NCBI RefSeq assembly: GCF_011382985.1
Contig: NZ_CP049933.1
Coordinates: 1,178,001 to 1,242,000 of the forward strand
Length of the DNA: 64,000 nucleotides
Origin: Leucobacter coleopterorum
GTDB taxonomy: Bacteria; Actinomycetota; Actinomycetes; Actinomycetales; Microbacteriaceae
Direction: 5' to 3'
Shown here: positions 1 through 11,817 of the stretch, in pieces
Numbering within the stretch: position 1 is the first letter of the stretch
Layout of the letters: each line of letters starts with the position of its first letter
Notes under the pieces: model-generated
The model's database searches: none
The model's input: the letters and a program-made list of their open reading frames with translations, nothing else
What the model was told of the DNA's origin: nothing
Position numbers and translations under genes: made by a program

Positions 1-1677
1 GGAGCGGCGACGGATCCGGCTGCGCGGCGATATTGCTCCGGGCAGCAGTCTTAAGGTCGGCACGGATGCGTTTCTGCTCTACGACTACCCCTCACCGTTC
101 CCGCAACCCGGAGCAGCGCCGGGCGCTCGAGGGGCCCGCCGGGTCACGATTATCGATCGTCACGACGATGGTGTCACCGTTGAGGAGGTTCTTCCCGCGG
201 GGCCGAGCGCTACGCCGAAATGCCGATTGCGCTGGTGCCGGGTCCGCCTCCGCCAGCCGGAGCTCAGCGAAGCGCGATTGAAGAGTGGGGCCAAGATCTC
301 GTGGCTGCGCTTGATCAGGGGAAGTACCCACGCGACCCCGTGATTGACCTGATTCGACGCACTCCACCCAGACTCGCCACGGCAAACGCGGGGGAGTCGA
401 GCGCGCTCGGCACCATTGTGGCGGCGGATGATGATCCAATCACCGCAGTCACTGAGGCGGTGCTGAGGCTCGATCGCAGCTATTTGGCGGTGCAGGGGCC
501 ACCCGGAACGGGCAAGACTTACCTCGCCACGCGGGTGATCAAACGATTGGCTCAAGATTATGGTTGGCGTATTGGGGTTGTCGCTCAGTCGCACCGGGTC
601 GTTGAGCACGTGCTTGAGGGTGTGGTTGCCGCTGGGCTCTCCCCGCGTTGCGTCGCGAAGGTGCCGCAGGGGGGCGCACTCGCTGAAGGTGCGTCGACGC
701 CCCCATATTCGGTGCTGCGCAAGAACGGGCACAGCGTGTTCCTGCAGGAACGGGTGGCAGAACAACACGGATGTGTGATTGGCGGAACCGCTTGGGACTT
801 CGCCAATCACAGCCGCGTTGCTCGTCGAGAGCTTGATCTGTTGGTAATTGACGAAGCGGGCCAGTTCTCCCTGGCACCGACCATCGCCGCTTCCGTCTCA
901 GCGCAACGGCTTTTGCTGTTGGGGGATCCGCAGCAGTTGCCACAGGTGTCGCAGGGGTCACATCCCGAACCGGTTGATACCTCTGCGCTTGCCTGGTTGC
1001 TTGGCGAACACGAAACGATGCCCGATGAGCTAGGCGTTTTTTTAGCCGAGACGCGTCGCATGCGGCCGGAACTCACCGAGGTGGTTTCAGAGCTTGCCTA
1101 CGAGGGGCGCCTGCGGGCGCACCCGACCACCACTCGACGATCTGTGGCGAGTGCCGGGCTGCCCGGTCTCACCTGGCACCCCGTTATGCACACTGGAAAC
1201 TCGACCAGTTCCCCTGAAGAGGCTGCCGTGGTTGTGAGGCTCGCGAACCGTATGCTGCTTGGCGAGCTGACAGAGGCGGGGCGAGATCCTCGCTCCCTTA
1301 CCCAAAACGACCTCATTGTTGTGGCGGCCTACAATGCGCAGGTTGAGTGCGTTGCTCAGGCGCTCGCCGGGGCCGGTCTCGACGAGATTCGTGTTGGCAC
1401 GGTCGATAAGTTCCAGGGGCAGGAAGCAGCTGTGGCCATCGTGACGCTTGCGGCCTCGAGTGCAGAAGATGTGCCACGTGGGCTCGAATTTCTCCTGCTG
1501 CGTAACCGTCTGAACGTCGCGATCAGCCGGGCCCAGTGGGCTGCGCACCTGGTCTCCTCTGCGCTGCTGGGCGATGGGCTGCCCAGCAGCGCAGAGGGAG
1601 TTGCAGCGCTTTCTGGCTACCTGCGACTCACGGAGCGCGGTGCGCACTCAGAAGTTACCCCTGAACTCATGCACTGA
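1..1677 (+). CDS. SF1 helicase / nuclease-helicase C-terminal part (5' end outside window, one frameshift)
   Basis: Partial gene entering from the left edge. It carries a superfamily 1 AAA helicase core: Walker A GPPGTGKT near 496-519, Walker B LLVIDEAGQF near 838-867, the late motifs VGTVDKFQGQEA near 1393 and LNVAISRA near 1510. This layout matches the helicase half of TM0106-type RecB-like nuclease/helicase fusions of actinobacteria; the nuclease half would lie upstream and is not visible. Coding starts in frame 2 (residues LRGDIAPGSSLKVG near position 20) and moves to frame 1 at the G run 199-202; one added G gives a smooth join LPAG-AERYAEMP. Likely role is ATP-driven DNA or RNA unwinding in repair. 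The fusion assignment is inference; the helicase call is firm. Confidence 0.82.
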
Positions 1678-1983
1678 GTCAATGACTTCACCAGTTTCAC
1701 TGAGTTCGAAGATTCACTGAGCGGTCGACGGTCTTTCTTGGCTTATGTACCCCGCTACGGTCACAAGGTCGTCCACGCCGTTTGCCGCGTTTGTGACCGG
1801 GGTGTCGTTGTCGCGATGCTCGCTAGGGTGCGGGCGCAGCCGTGATTCTTGCAGAGACCTTCGGTGTTGCGCAAGGCTAGATAGTTTGTGCGGAGCGGGT
1901 ATATGTTGTGACACAGAGTCAACTTCGCTCTTCACGGGGAACGCGAACGCAGTCTCCGGAGCACTCAGCCAAAGGAGAAAGAC
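1678..1983. other. intergenic region upstream of the 81-aa/FHA pair
   Basis: About 306 bases without a convincing gene. Open frames here have poor composition (Cys/Arg-rich) and no ribosome binding site. A strong Shine-Dalgarno, AAAGGAGAAAG, sits just before the ATG at 1984, so this stretch probably holds the promoter of the downstream pair. I could not fix a -35/-10 pair with confidence. Confidence 0.4.
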
Positions 1984-2229
1984 ATGTCGGATCAAGATCA
2001 AAGCGGACAGAGCCAGGCATCGGAAGAAGTGCGAAGCATTCGGGACTGGGCTGACCTGGGCCAGGAAATGTGGTCGTATCTTACGGGACGTCACGCCATG
2101 GTGAATTACTCGTTTGACGATATGACTGTTGAGGTGCCTCGGGACATCGGTCCAGATGCGCCGCGCGCTGTATGGAAGTTCAACGGCACCGTGCGCATCA
2201 CGACCAGCGATGATCATACAGAGGGGTGA
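1984..2229 (+). CDS. hypothetical 81-aa protein coupled to an FHA-domain gene
   Basis: Small acidic protein without signal peptide or membrane segment. The start is well fixed by AAAGGAGAAAG eight bases or so before ATG. Its last codons overlap the next gene: the GTGA at 2226-2229 contains both the downstream GTG start and this TGA stop, so the two are very probably translationally coupled and act together. The central segment (VNYSFDDMTVEVP to VWKFNGTVRIT) looks like beta strands of a small sandwich, and the start of the downstream protein has a similar strand pattern (FDVDVSFEVTLP). I do not recognise a family. A cytosolic partner of the FHA protein is inference only. Confidence 0.7.
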   Translation: MSDQDQSGQSQASEEVRSIRDWADLGQEMWSYLTGRHAMVNYSFDDMTVEVPRDIGPDAPRAVWKFNGTVRITTSDDHTEG

Positions 2230-3139
2230 GTCAAGTGGCTGCCTCTACCAGATTCGATGTCGATGTGAGCTTCGAGGTCACACTGCCCGAGGCTGACGGC
2301 CAAGACGTTAAGCGTGTGACGGGTACCATCCAAGCTGCCGGAACTGACATCGTCTTGAACTGTGACAGCCCAGAGGTGTTCATGCAGAGCGGTGTCAAGA
2401 ATCAAACGATCTTGCGTGCGTTCGCCGAAGTACTCGCATCTCGGGGAACAACCGTATCCGTTGAGGGGCCTGACGGAATGGTGGTTCGGCTTGGGGATCT
2501 GCAAAGTCCTCTGGTGCAACGCATGTTGTTGCGGAGTCGACACATAGAGTTTGGTCCTGGGATTAAGCTCACCTCGTTGCTTGGAAATGGAGCATCCCGA
2601 AGCCAAAGAGATACAGTGTCGTCTTTGATCCCGCCATTGACCCTCAGTCCGATACTGCCCACGTTCGGAAGAAATATCGTGAGGACCGTCACCACCACGA
2701 ACTATGGTTACGGGGCTGGGCATCCCCGTCTTGCCTACGTGCTCGACTCCGACCGTTGGAATGGCTCAGCTCCGAGCGTCTGCGACCTCACCAAGAAAGT
2801 TACGACGATCGGTTCCGCGCAAGAAGCGGACCTGGTGCTTCCTGGCGCGAGGTTGATACACGCAGAGATTCGGCACACACCCGAGGACGAGTACGTGCTG
2901 ATCGCACACGGTCCGGCAAGCACCGGCATTGATCCCAAACACACCACGGCAAAGGGAGCCGAGGGTGGTGTGCTTCTTCGCAACGGCGCCAGAATCGGAA
3001 TTGGGGATTGGCGTATTGCCTTCTTTCGGGAGGAGTATGCCGATCATGGCCGACCGTTTGGGGCAGAGCCGGCGGGGAATGGTCGCATCAGCGCCCTCAA
3101 CCTCCCAGAAAGATCCATCGTGAAGAGGACGAGGAGTAA
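2226..3139 (+). CDS. FHA-domain protein (one frameshift near the 3' end)
   Basis: GTG start overlapping the upstream stop. Residues about 185-275 form a forkhead-associated-like domain: a strand with TTIGSAQEADLVLPG, then HAEIRHTPEDEYVL, then LLRNGARIGIGDWRIAFFREEYADHG. FHA domains bind phosphothreonine peptides, usually in Ser/Thr kinase signalling. As read, the frame ends at 3170 with an odd basic tail. Restoring one G in the run 3060-3063 gives the tail GRPFGGRAGGEWSHQRPQP, the kind of ending I recall in actinobacterial FHA proteins, and a stop at 3139 (304 aa). The N-terminal 180 residues are not a family I recognise. No kinase gene is in the window. Confidence 0.78.
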
Positions 3140-3360
3140 CGGCGAAGCTGCTGTTTGGCGCGGTGCCTAGTCTGTGGGTATCGCGCCGAATTGTTTCCGT
3201 TGACCTGCCGTGAGTCATTGCCTCGACGAACGCCCGCGATTCCGGCTAGCGTGGGGGTATGGCAAAAGCAGGCGGTCCTTTCAAAACCCCTCCATCCGGA
3301 ACGCTGCCGCTCCTCGGTGCAAACTCGGGATCGGATGTTCGAGAGGGGGTGACTGTGCCT

Positions 3361-4521
3361 ATGCCTTCGAAACGTTCTCACATACCGGCCTTCGAGGTGA
3401 TGCGGATCACTGACGAGATCGCTCGACGGCGTGCGGGCGGTCACGACGTCGTTTCGTTGTGCGCGGGCGAACCGAGCGCGAGGCCGGTGCCCGGCACGCT
3501 CAAGCCGGCCGGCTACACGGGGCCGCTCGGCACTATGCCGTTGCGCGAGGCCATCGCGGGTCACTACCGTGACTGGTACGATCTCGAGGTTGATCCCGCG
3601 GCGGTTGCGGTGACGACCGGATCCTCGGGGGCATTCCAGCTGGTGTTCCTCGCGGCGTTTGATCCGGGTGATCGCGTCGCCCTTGCGAGTCCCGGCTACC
3701 CGGCCTACCGCAATATTTTGACGGCGTTGGGGGTGCAGGTCGTTGAGATCCCGACCGGACCTGAAACCCGCTACCAGCCGACGCGCGAGCTTCTCGACGC
3801 CGCGGTAGAGCAGCACGGCTCCCTGGCAGGGCTCATCATCGCGTCCCCAGCCAACCCAACGGGCACCATGCTGCAGCGCGGAGAACTCGCTCGGCTCGCG
3901 GCGTGGTGCCGCAGAGGCGGCGTGCGGCTCATCAGTGACGAGATTTATCACGGGATCACTTTTCCTGCACCGGGATCACCTGATCCTCGCGGGGTCAGCG
4001 TGCTCTCGGCCGAACCCGAAGCTATCGTCATCAACTCGTTTTCGAAGTACTGGGGCATGACCGGCTGGCGGCTTGGTTGGGCGATCTTGCCGCCAGATTT
4101 GCTTGCCCCGATGGAGGCGTTGGCCTCGAACTTTGCGCTGTCGCCACCGGCGCCTGCACAAGAGCTTGCCCTCACCGCGTTTACTCCCGAAACTTACGCT
4201 GAGCGCGACGGCATCGTTGCGAATTTTGCTCGGGCGCGTGAACTCATTCTGGCGGCGGCCCCCGAACTGCAGTGGGGAACCGCTGCACCCTCAGACGGTG
4301 CGTTTTACTACTACTCCGAGCTTGGCCCGCAGCTCGAACGGTTCAGCAATTCGGTTGACTACGCGCGAGCGCTCCTTGAGCAAGCGAACGTCGCTATCGT
4401 GCCCGGTGTTGATTTTGATCCCGTCGCGGGCACCCGTGCGGTTCGTCTCTCGTACGCCGCGGGCGAGTCGGCGGTCGTGGAGGCGCTTGAACGGATCATT
4501 CGGTTTCAGAACGCCGGGTAA
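3361..4521 (+). CDS. PLP-dependent class I/II aminotransferase
   Basis: Fold-type I aminotransferase, probably transferring an amino group between an amino acid and a 2-oxo acid in the cytosol. Visible signatures are the substrate-loop LCAGEPSA near the N-terminus, the aspartate-family segment SPANPTGTM, LISDEIYHGI with the PLP-ring Asp, and the Schiff-base lysine in NSFSKYWGMTGWRLGW. The C-terminal Arg motif is RAVRLSYA. The frame is open back to 3259, but family alignment begins at the MPSKRSHIPAFEVM start at 3361, preceded by a GAGAGGGGG purine run, so I use 3361. About 386 aa, normal for the family. Closest in look to aspartate/valine-pyruvate type enzymes; the substrate cannot be read. 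Stands alone on this strand. Confidence 0.85.
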   Translation: MPSKRSHIPAFEVMRITDEIARRRAGGHDVVSLCAGEPSARPVPGTLKPAGYTGPLGTMPLREAIAGHYRDWYDLEVDPAAVAVTTGSSGAFQLVFLAAFDPGDRVALASPGYPAYRNILTALGVQVVEIPTGPETRYQPTRELLDAAVEQHGSLAGLIIASPANPTGTMLQRGELARLAAWCRRGGVRLISDEIYHGITFPAPGSPDPRGVSVLSAEPEAIVINSFSKYWGMTGWRLGWAILPPDLLAPMEALASNFALSPPAPAQELALTAFTPETYAERDGIVANFARARELILAAAPELQWGTAAPSDGAFYYYSELGPQLERFSNSVDYARALLEQANVAIVPGVDFDPVAGTRAVRLSYAAGESAVVEALERIIRFQNAG

Positions 4522-4652
4522 TGAAACCGGTCACGTACGGGGACCCTGCGATTGGTAAGGTCTGGAGCCAGTGAGATGTTCCGGTAGTCTCAGTCTTCTT
4601 GTTACTGGCTGAGTGCTCATTGCCGAGATTCAGTACGCGAAACAGAGTCAAC

Positions 4653-5110
4653 CTATGCCACCCGCACGGGCCTCCCACTGGCGATGCCGGTTCGGCGCTG
4701 GAACGCCTCAGTGGTCAGCGCGAGCGCATGATCCTGAGCCGCCTCAAACCCAAGCGCATCAGCAACGTGCTGCTCTGCCCCGCCGAGCTGCAGCACAATC
4801 GCCGTCACAGAATCCGCAAGTGGACCCTCCAGCTCCGCCACAACACGCGCCACCGCTGACTGCACGGCACGCGCAAGCGCGCGCGGATCCCGAGCTGATT
4901 CTTCGACCTCGGCCCGGCCGTAGGTGACCCCGTCACCCGACAGTGCTTCGGCAAACACCGCAGACTCGGTGCATCGCACCTGAATCTCAAGCACACTACT
5001 CGAGGAGGCCGGCGCGACCGAAAACGGGAGCGGAATGCCCGAAGGGCCCCACCCTGCTCATCGTGATGATGATCGGGTGAAGCCCCTCCGAAACTAAACT
5101 TCAAATCCAT
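4653..5110 (-). CDS. hypothetical protein (one frameshift)
   Basis: Two overlapping frames join into one 152-aa protein if one base is restored at the C/G runs 5047-5054. The N-terminus reads MDLKFSFGGASPDHHHDEQG, followed by a Ser/Ala-rich linker, then an acidic Ala-rich domain (VLEIQVRCTESAVFAEAL onward). The joined length gives an exact codon count. No membrane segment and no family that I recognise. It sits alone between the aminotransferase and alanine dehydrogenase, on the same strand as the latter. Coding status is inferred from composition and clean joining; function unknown. Confidence 0.55.
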
Positions 5111-5160
5111 GCATTACAGCTTAGGTGCTGCACGAACGCGAAGGCTGCATGCGCGGCGTG

Positions 5161-6287
5161 TTACGCCTGGGCTGCGAGAACTTCTTCGACGGTCGACGAT
5201 GCGAGGTCGGGGAATGCCTGCTCAACGCCGGCATTGGTGATAACACCAGCGTGGGCATTGAGGCCCTTTGCGAGCGAAGGATCAGCCTTCAGCGCTGCAA
5301 CCCAGCCCTTGTCAGCGAGTGCGACGACGTAGGGGAGCGTTGCGTTGGTGAGCGCTGCGGTTGAGGTCTCGGGGACCGCACCGGGCATGTTGGCCACGCA
5401 GTAGTAGATCGAGTTGTGTACCTCGAAGGTGGGATCGTCGTGCGTGGTGGGGCGCGAGTTCTCGAAGCAGCCACCCTGGTCGATCGCGATGTCGACGAGC
5501 ACAGAGCCCGGCTTCATCTGGGCAACCATCTCGTCGGTGACGAGCTTCGGAGCCTTCTCGCCCGGGATCAGGACGGAGCCGATGACCAGGTCGGCTTCTT
5601 TGAGGGCCTCGGTGATGTTGTGTGCATTCGAGGTGCGGGTCTGGATGCGACCGTTGAACTCGTCCTCCAGCTGCTTCAGGCGGGGGATGAAAATGTCGAT
5701 CACGGTGACCTCTGCACCCATGCCGTAGGCAATACGGGCAGCCTGCTCGCCGGCAGCGCCGCCACCGATGACAACAACCTTGCCGCGACGGGTTGCGGTG
5801 ACGCCGCCGAGCAGAATGCCACGGCCACCGTTAGCCTTCATGAGGCTGTAAGCGCCAACCTGCACTGAAAGACGTCCTGCGACCTCAGACATGGGGCGAG
5901 CAGGGGCAGGCCGCGGCTAGGCAACTGCACGGTCTCGTACGCAATAGCGGTGGTGCCCGAGTTGATCACGGCGTCGGTGCACTCGCGTGAAGCAGCGAGG
6001 TGCAGGTAGGTGAAGAGCACCTGATCCTTGCGCATCTTGCTGTACTCAGCCGCGATGGGCTCCTTGACCTTGAGGATCATGTCGGCCTGTGCCCACACGT
6101 CGTCTGCACCCTCAACAATCTTTGCGCCTGCAGCAATGTACTCGGCGTCGGTGATGGCGGATCCGAGACCGGCACCGGCCTGGACGAGAACCTCGTGGCC
6201 GCGGCGAGCGAGCTCGTAGACGCCGGCCTGCGTGATGGCCACGCGGTTTTCATTGTTCTTAATTTCGGTGGGAATACCGACGCGCAT
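5161..6287 (-). CDS. ald: alanine dehydrogenase (one frameshift)
   Basis: Catalyses NAD-dependent oxidative deamination of L-alanine to pyruvate and ammonia. The N-terminus is the family hallmark [17 protein letters not shown], with the start at 6287 chosen because GGAG lies eight bases before it; a second in-frame start at 6299 is possible. The Rossmann NAD site is [20 protein letters not shown], followed by [14 protein letters not shown]. The reading frame breaks at the C run (plus-strand G 5893-5896); one restored base gives [18 protein letters not shown] and a 375-aa enzyme, the usual length. Divergent from an Lrp/AsnC regulator, the standard arrangement for alanine-induced ald. Confidence 0.93.
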
Positions 6288-6477
6288 GTTGTGCTCCAAA
6301 CGAAGTCGCGGAATGTGGATGGTCGAGCGTTAGCTCGCGACACCAACAGCGTAATCGATGTTGCGCGCGAGAGAACGTACTGATTGTGCAGTATATTCGT
6401 ATTCCGTGGTGAAAAGGTGAATTCTCTTCGGAATTCGTCTAAATTGTGAATTGAATGCAAGCGGAAGGTGGGTTTTG
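6288..6477. promoter_or_regulatory. divergent ald / Lrp-type regulator control region
   Basis: 190 bases between the divergent starts. The central part is AT-rich compared with the surroundings (GATTGTGCAGTATATTCG near 6382-6399), as expected for Lrp/AsnC sites, which are degenerate and AT-rich. Exact operators and promoters cannot be assigned by eye. Confidence 0.45.
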
Positions 6478-6969
6478 GTGTCCGAAGCTTCGAAGAATCT
6501 GCGCCTCGACGTCGAACTCGATGAAATCGACCGCAAGATTATTGAGGAACTGCAGACGAATGGTCGCATTACCAACGCGGAGCTTGCTGACCGAGTTGGG
6601 GTTGCCGCGTCCACCTGTATTGCTCGAGTGCGCAACTTGGTTTCCCGCCGCATCATCACTGGGTTCACCGCGACGGTCGATCCGAGGGCAATGGGACTCG
6701 AACTTCAGGTGCTCGTGAGCGTCACGGTTCGCTCTGGCGCCCGTCAGCGCATCGCAGAGATGAGTAACGAACTTCGTGCCCTGCCCGAGGTCATGCAGCT
6801 GTTCTTTTTGGGCGGTGTCGAAGACTTCATCATTCATCTTGCGGCGCGCGACTCAGATCACGTGCGTGATTTTGTGATGGAGAATCTCTCCGCTCACCCT
6901 GCTGTGTCATCGACACGCACCAGCATCGTCTTTAGTCACCATCTGAACCCGGTTCGCGCTGAGAATTAG
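6478..6969 (+). CDS. Lrp/AsnC family regulator of ald
   Basis: Feast/famine-type transcription factor. Residues LDEIDRKIIEELQTNGRITNAELADRVGVAASTCIARVRNL form the N-terminal helix-turn-helix; the rest is the RAM effector domain (LQVLVSVTVRSGARQRI, then LFFLGGVEDFIIHLAARD). GTG at 6478 is chosen since GGAAGGTGGG lies just upstream; the frame is open to a TTG at 6451. Divergent from ald, so it is most likely the alanine-responsive activator or repressor of ald (called AldR in mycobacteria). About 163 aa, normal. Confidence 0.9.
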   Translation: MSEASKNLRLDVELDEIDRKIIEELQTNGRITNAELADRVGVAASTCIARVRNLVSRRIITGFTATVDPRAMGLELQVLVSVTVRSGARQRIAEMSNELRALPEVMQLFFLGGVEDFIIHLAARDSDHVRDFVMENLSAHPAVSSTRTSIVFSHHLNPVRAEN

Positions 6970-6995
6970 CGAGCAGGGGGCGGCCTGGGTCACTC

Positions 6996-8729
6996 CTAGT
7001 GCAACGAGGGCGGCATGAGCCGTGTCTCGTGGGCGTCAAGTGCGAGCTCCGCGGTGCGCAGGGCTTCAGAACTGTACTGACCAATAGCCCGCTCTTCGAG
7101 CAGCGCGTTTCGTTGCGCTTCAAGGGCGAGTCGTGCGTAACGCAGATAGCTTTGTGCGGGGGTCTCCTCGCTCGGGATCATCACCTGACCTGTTTCAGGG
7201 AGCGCAAGTGCGATCGGCGCGAGAGCGTTACGTGCACTCGCCCGGGCTCGATCAACTGCCTCGGTAGACGCTGGATCAAGCTCTTTCGATTTCTCTTGAT
7301 TCGCGACCGCGTCGTCGATCGCCTCGTTGCCGGCCTCGATGAGGTCCTTGCTGAGCGAGGCCAACTCGCCCGCGCTCGGCCCCGAGTTGGTGCCCTTGGG
7401 CCAGAGTCTGCGAATGAGCGGCGGCAGGGAGAGCCCGTGCAGTAGCAGCGTCACAACGGCCACACCAAAGGCGACCAGAATCAGGTGCGCTCTGAAAGGA
7501 ACAGCGGTTGGAATAGATTGAGCTGCAGCGAGCGTCACCACACCGCGCATGCCACTCCAAGAGAGCGCCGCGCCCTCGCGCCAACCCAGCCGCTGCTGGC
7601 GCTCGTGAACGAGATCGGCTTTCGAACGCTGGGCGAGTAGTTCAAGCTTGCGAAGTTTTCGAGTGCTCGGATTTGCCTCGTCGCGCACGCGCTTTGCGAT
7701 TTCGGAGAATCCGTTGCTGCGTTGCTCATAGACTCGTGAGGTGCCTCGCATTGAAAAGAGCATCGGCACCATAAACGCCGCGCGGCAGATGATGAGAACT
7801 GCCACGACCAGTAGCACGATAAGGCCAACGTGCTCTAGTCGCAGAGGACTGTCTCCAACCTGACTGACGAGCGTGTGCAACTGCAATCCCATGATCAGGA
7901 ACACGCCATTTTCAAGGATGAACTGAATGGTGCGCCAGTTCAGCCGCTCATTCATGCGAGCGGTTGCGCTGAATCTGCGAGAGGCGTGGTGCCCCGTATA
8001 GAGCCCTGTAACGACTACCGCAAGAACTCCCGAAGCATCTATCGCCTCCGCAGGAATGAACGCGACGAAGGGCACCACAAACGAGATCATCGTGTCAAAG
8101 ACGGGATTGCGCAGTTTTGAACGCATCCACACCGTGACCAGACCCATAACAAATCCGACAAGAATCGCGGCAGCGACAGAGTAGGCAAACGTGCCCGTGG
8201 CGTTCCAAAAGGCGAAGCTCCCGGCAACAGCCGCGAGCGCTGTTTTGAGAAGTACCAGCGAGGTCGCGTCATTAACGAGGCTTTCGCCCTCAAGAATCGA
8301 GACCACACGGTCTGGCATGCCGAGCCGCTTACCGATCGAGGTCGCCGCGACCGCGTCTGTCGGGCTTACGACGGCTCCAAGGGCCACCGCGATGGGAAAA
8401 GGAATGTCGGGAATGACGGTGTGAACAACCCAGCCGATGACCACCGCAGAAATGATCACGAGCAGCACTGAGAGACCCACGACGGGGCGAAGATTGCGCC
8501 TGAAATCAACGAGCGGCACGTTCACCGCGGCGGCGTAGAGCAGTGGCGGTAGCACACCCAGCAAGATGATCTCGGGGTCGATCTCTACTATTGGTACGAA
8601 GGGCAGATAACCCGCCCCGATTCCCAGCACCACAAGCAGAAGCGGTGCTGCAATGCCGATTCTTCCGCCGAGAATTGACGCGCCCACCAGCACAATCACG
8701 CCCAATACCGCGATGAGCCCCAGTTCCAT
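6996..8729 (-). CDS. Na+/H+ antiporter, CPA1 family
   Basis: Integral membrane cation:proton antiporter, 577 aa, with about twelve hydrophobic segments. CPA1 signatures are visible: LLGVLPPLLYAAAVNV, the ALGAVVSPTDAVAATSI segment and LEGESLVNDATSLVL carrying the ion-binding ND pair. The C-terminal 150 residues are a charged cytosolic tail. ATG at 8729 with a normal N-terminal membrane segment. It lies four bases after the stop of the gene upstream on this strand (8734), so they are probably co-transcribed. Expected role is pH and sodium homeostasis. Confidence 0.92.
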   Translation of the reverse strand: MELGLIAVLGVIVLVGASILGGRIGIAAPLLLVVLGIGAGYLPFVPIVEIDPEIILLGVLPPLLYAAAVNVPLVDFRRNLRPVVGLSVLLVIISAVVIGWVVHTVIPDIPFPIAVALGAVVSPTDAVAATSIGKRLGMPDRVVSILEGESLVNDATSLVLLKTALAAVAGSFAFWNATGTFAYSVAAAILVGFVMGLVTVWMRSKLRNPVFDTMISFVVPFVAFIPAEAIDASGVLAVVVTGLYTGHHASRRFSATARMNERLNWRTIQFILENGVFLIMGLQLHTLVSQVGDSPLRLEHVGLIVLLVVAVLIICRAAFMVPMLFSMRGTSRVYEQRSNGFSEIAKRVRDEANPSTRKLRKLELLAQRSKADLVHERQQRLGWREGAALSWSGMRGVVTLAAAQSIPTAVPFRAHLILVAFGVAVVTLLLHGLSLPPLIRRLWPKGTNSGPSAGELASLSKDLIEAGNEAIDDAVANQEKSKELDPASTEAVDRARASARNALAPIALALPETGQVMIPSEETPAQSYLRYARLALEAQRNALLEERAIGQYSSEALRTAELALDAHETRLMPPSLH

Positions 8730-8733
8730 GGAT

Positions 8734-9927
8734 TTAGCCTACGGGGTCGTCGCAGTGCTGGGCTGCGAGAGTCAGCGGAATATCTGCAAATCCATAAAAT
8801 TGCGCCCAACGCTCGAACTCGGGGAGAGCGGCAGCGATGTCGAATCGTTCGCCGGGGAAAGGAGAAAGATTCACGGTTCCTCGTTTTCGTGTGTCGTGTT
8901 TCCAAGTACCGACCACACGACCATCATCTACAACTGTCGCTAGGAACATGCCGTTTTTGCCGGGCACAATGTGTTCAAAGTATTCGGGCGCAATCTGCGC
9001 GTCTCGATTGGTGTATCCCAGGAGATGTTCGTCAAAGGCAGGGAGCAAGTGCAAGCCGGAAAGAGCGGACGAATGCCCGGAGAGCGGCTCGTCAGGACTG
9101 TCGAGCAACTCGGGATCGACCCATAGCGTGTCAGTGTTATCTGCCAGCGAGACCGACACAAGCCGTCCCAATTCCTCAGCGAGAGCCAAACTGCGGTCGG
9201 TTTCGCGAAGCGTCAGCCCACTCCACCACGCGAGATCTTTGCGCCGAATTGGTCCTCGAGCAGCGGCATAGCGGGTGGCGAGCTCTGCAAGGGCGTCATC
9301 GCCGCCGAGAGATCGAGGATGTTGGATCCAATCTTCAGCGAGTACCAGCCTGGGTTCGCTGTCGCCCTGCTGTGGCCCGAACACTGCGAGACCGTTTTGG
9401 CAGAGCCACCAGATCAAGTGGTACCTCCAGGCGCTCTGCCACTCGATGCCGGCCTCGGTCCAAGTCGTCGAGAGTTCGTCTCTATCAAGGGAGTTGTCGT
9501 TGGCGAGCGCAGCGAGCGACGTCTCGACCAGTCGATCGAGCAGCGCATCAGTGATGCCGAGAAAATCACGTCGTTTGGGAGCACTCGCCAGTACTCGGTG
9601 GTTGGTCAGAGACTGCATCCATCCAATGTCTTCGGCGGCTACAACGTGGATGGTTCCGCGCATGGGCCACGATCGAACGATAAGCCTCTTGTTAAACGCA
9701 GCGTAGACGTCAGCAACAGTTGTTCCAGGGCTGCGAACTCCGAGTGCCCACCGCGATGATCGCCAGTCTTGGCCCTGCATCGCGAGCATGCGCGATGCAG
9801 TCGCGGCGATCCTCTCTGGGCCGGTCGCAACGGCAGCGTCCACACCCGGTGCCGCGCCCGCACCCTGCAACCCCTGAGCCCGCATCCTTAGCCGCAGCAG
9901 TTCGTCTTGATTGATCGTCGCGTTCAT
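8734..9927 (-). CDS. winged-helix DNA-binding protein, AlkZ-like
   Basis: 397-aa protein of the winged-helix DNA-binding superfamily that includes the DNA glycosylase AlkZ/YcaQ. The N-terminal part has LAMQGQDWRSSRWALGVR, which contains a QxQ element resembling the catalytic motif of AlkZ-type enzymes, and VRSWPMRGTIHVVAAED, typical of the group. The C-terminal half has GLHLLPAFDEHLLGYTNR. A role in removing alkylated or crosslinked bases is inference from family; many members are untested. Upstream of and nearly abutting the antiporter gene. Confidence 0.78.
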   Translation of the reverse strand: MNATINQDELLRLRMRAQGLQGAGAAPGVDAAVATGPERIAATASRMLAMQGQDWRSSRWALGVRSPGTTVADVYAAFNKRLIVRSWPMRGTIHVVAAEDIGWMQSLTNHRVLASAPKRRDFLGITDALLDRLVETSLAALANDNSLDRDELSTTWTEAGIEWQSAWRYHLIWWLCQNGLAVFGPQQGDSEPRLVLAEDWIQHPRSLGGDDALAELATRYAAARGPIRRKDLAWWSGLTLRETDRSLALAEELGRLVSVSLADNTDTLWVDPELLDSPDEPLSGHSSALSGLHLLPAFDEHLLGYTNRDAQIAPEYFEHIVPGKNGMFLATVVDDGRVVGTWKHDTRKRGTVNLSPFPGERFDIAAALPEFERWAQFYGFADIPLTLAAQHCDDPVG

Positions 9928-9968
9928 GCGCCCAGTGTATTCTCGACCTCCGACCTTGCTGCCCGAAT

Positions 9969-11729
<1,761 letters not shown>

Positions 11730-11817
11730 ACCCTCAACCCAACTCCCTGAGCTGTTGCCCGGGCGTATGCGGCTTTCGATACATTGACGATATGTAGGGC
11801 GACGTAGGATCGAACTC

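Noticed and set aside
1714..2217. Minus-strand open frame of 167 codons opposite the 81-aa gene
   Set aside because: No ribosome binding site, odd His/Arg-rich composition, and overlaps a better supported coupled pair.
4560..4652. Terminator hairpin after the aminotransferase
   Set aside because: Only a weak CCAGT/ACTGG pairing with a long loop and no T-run.
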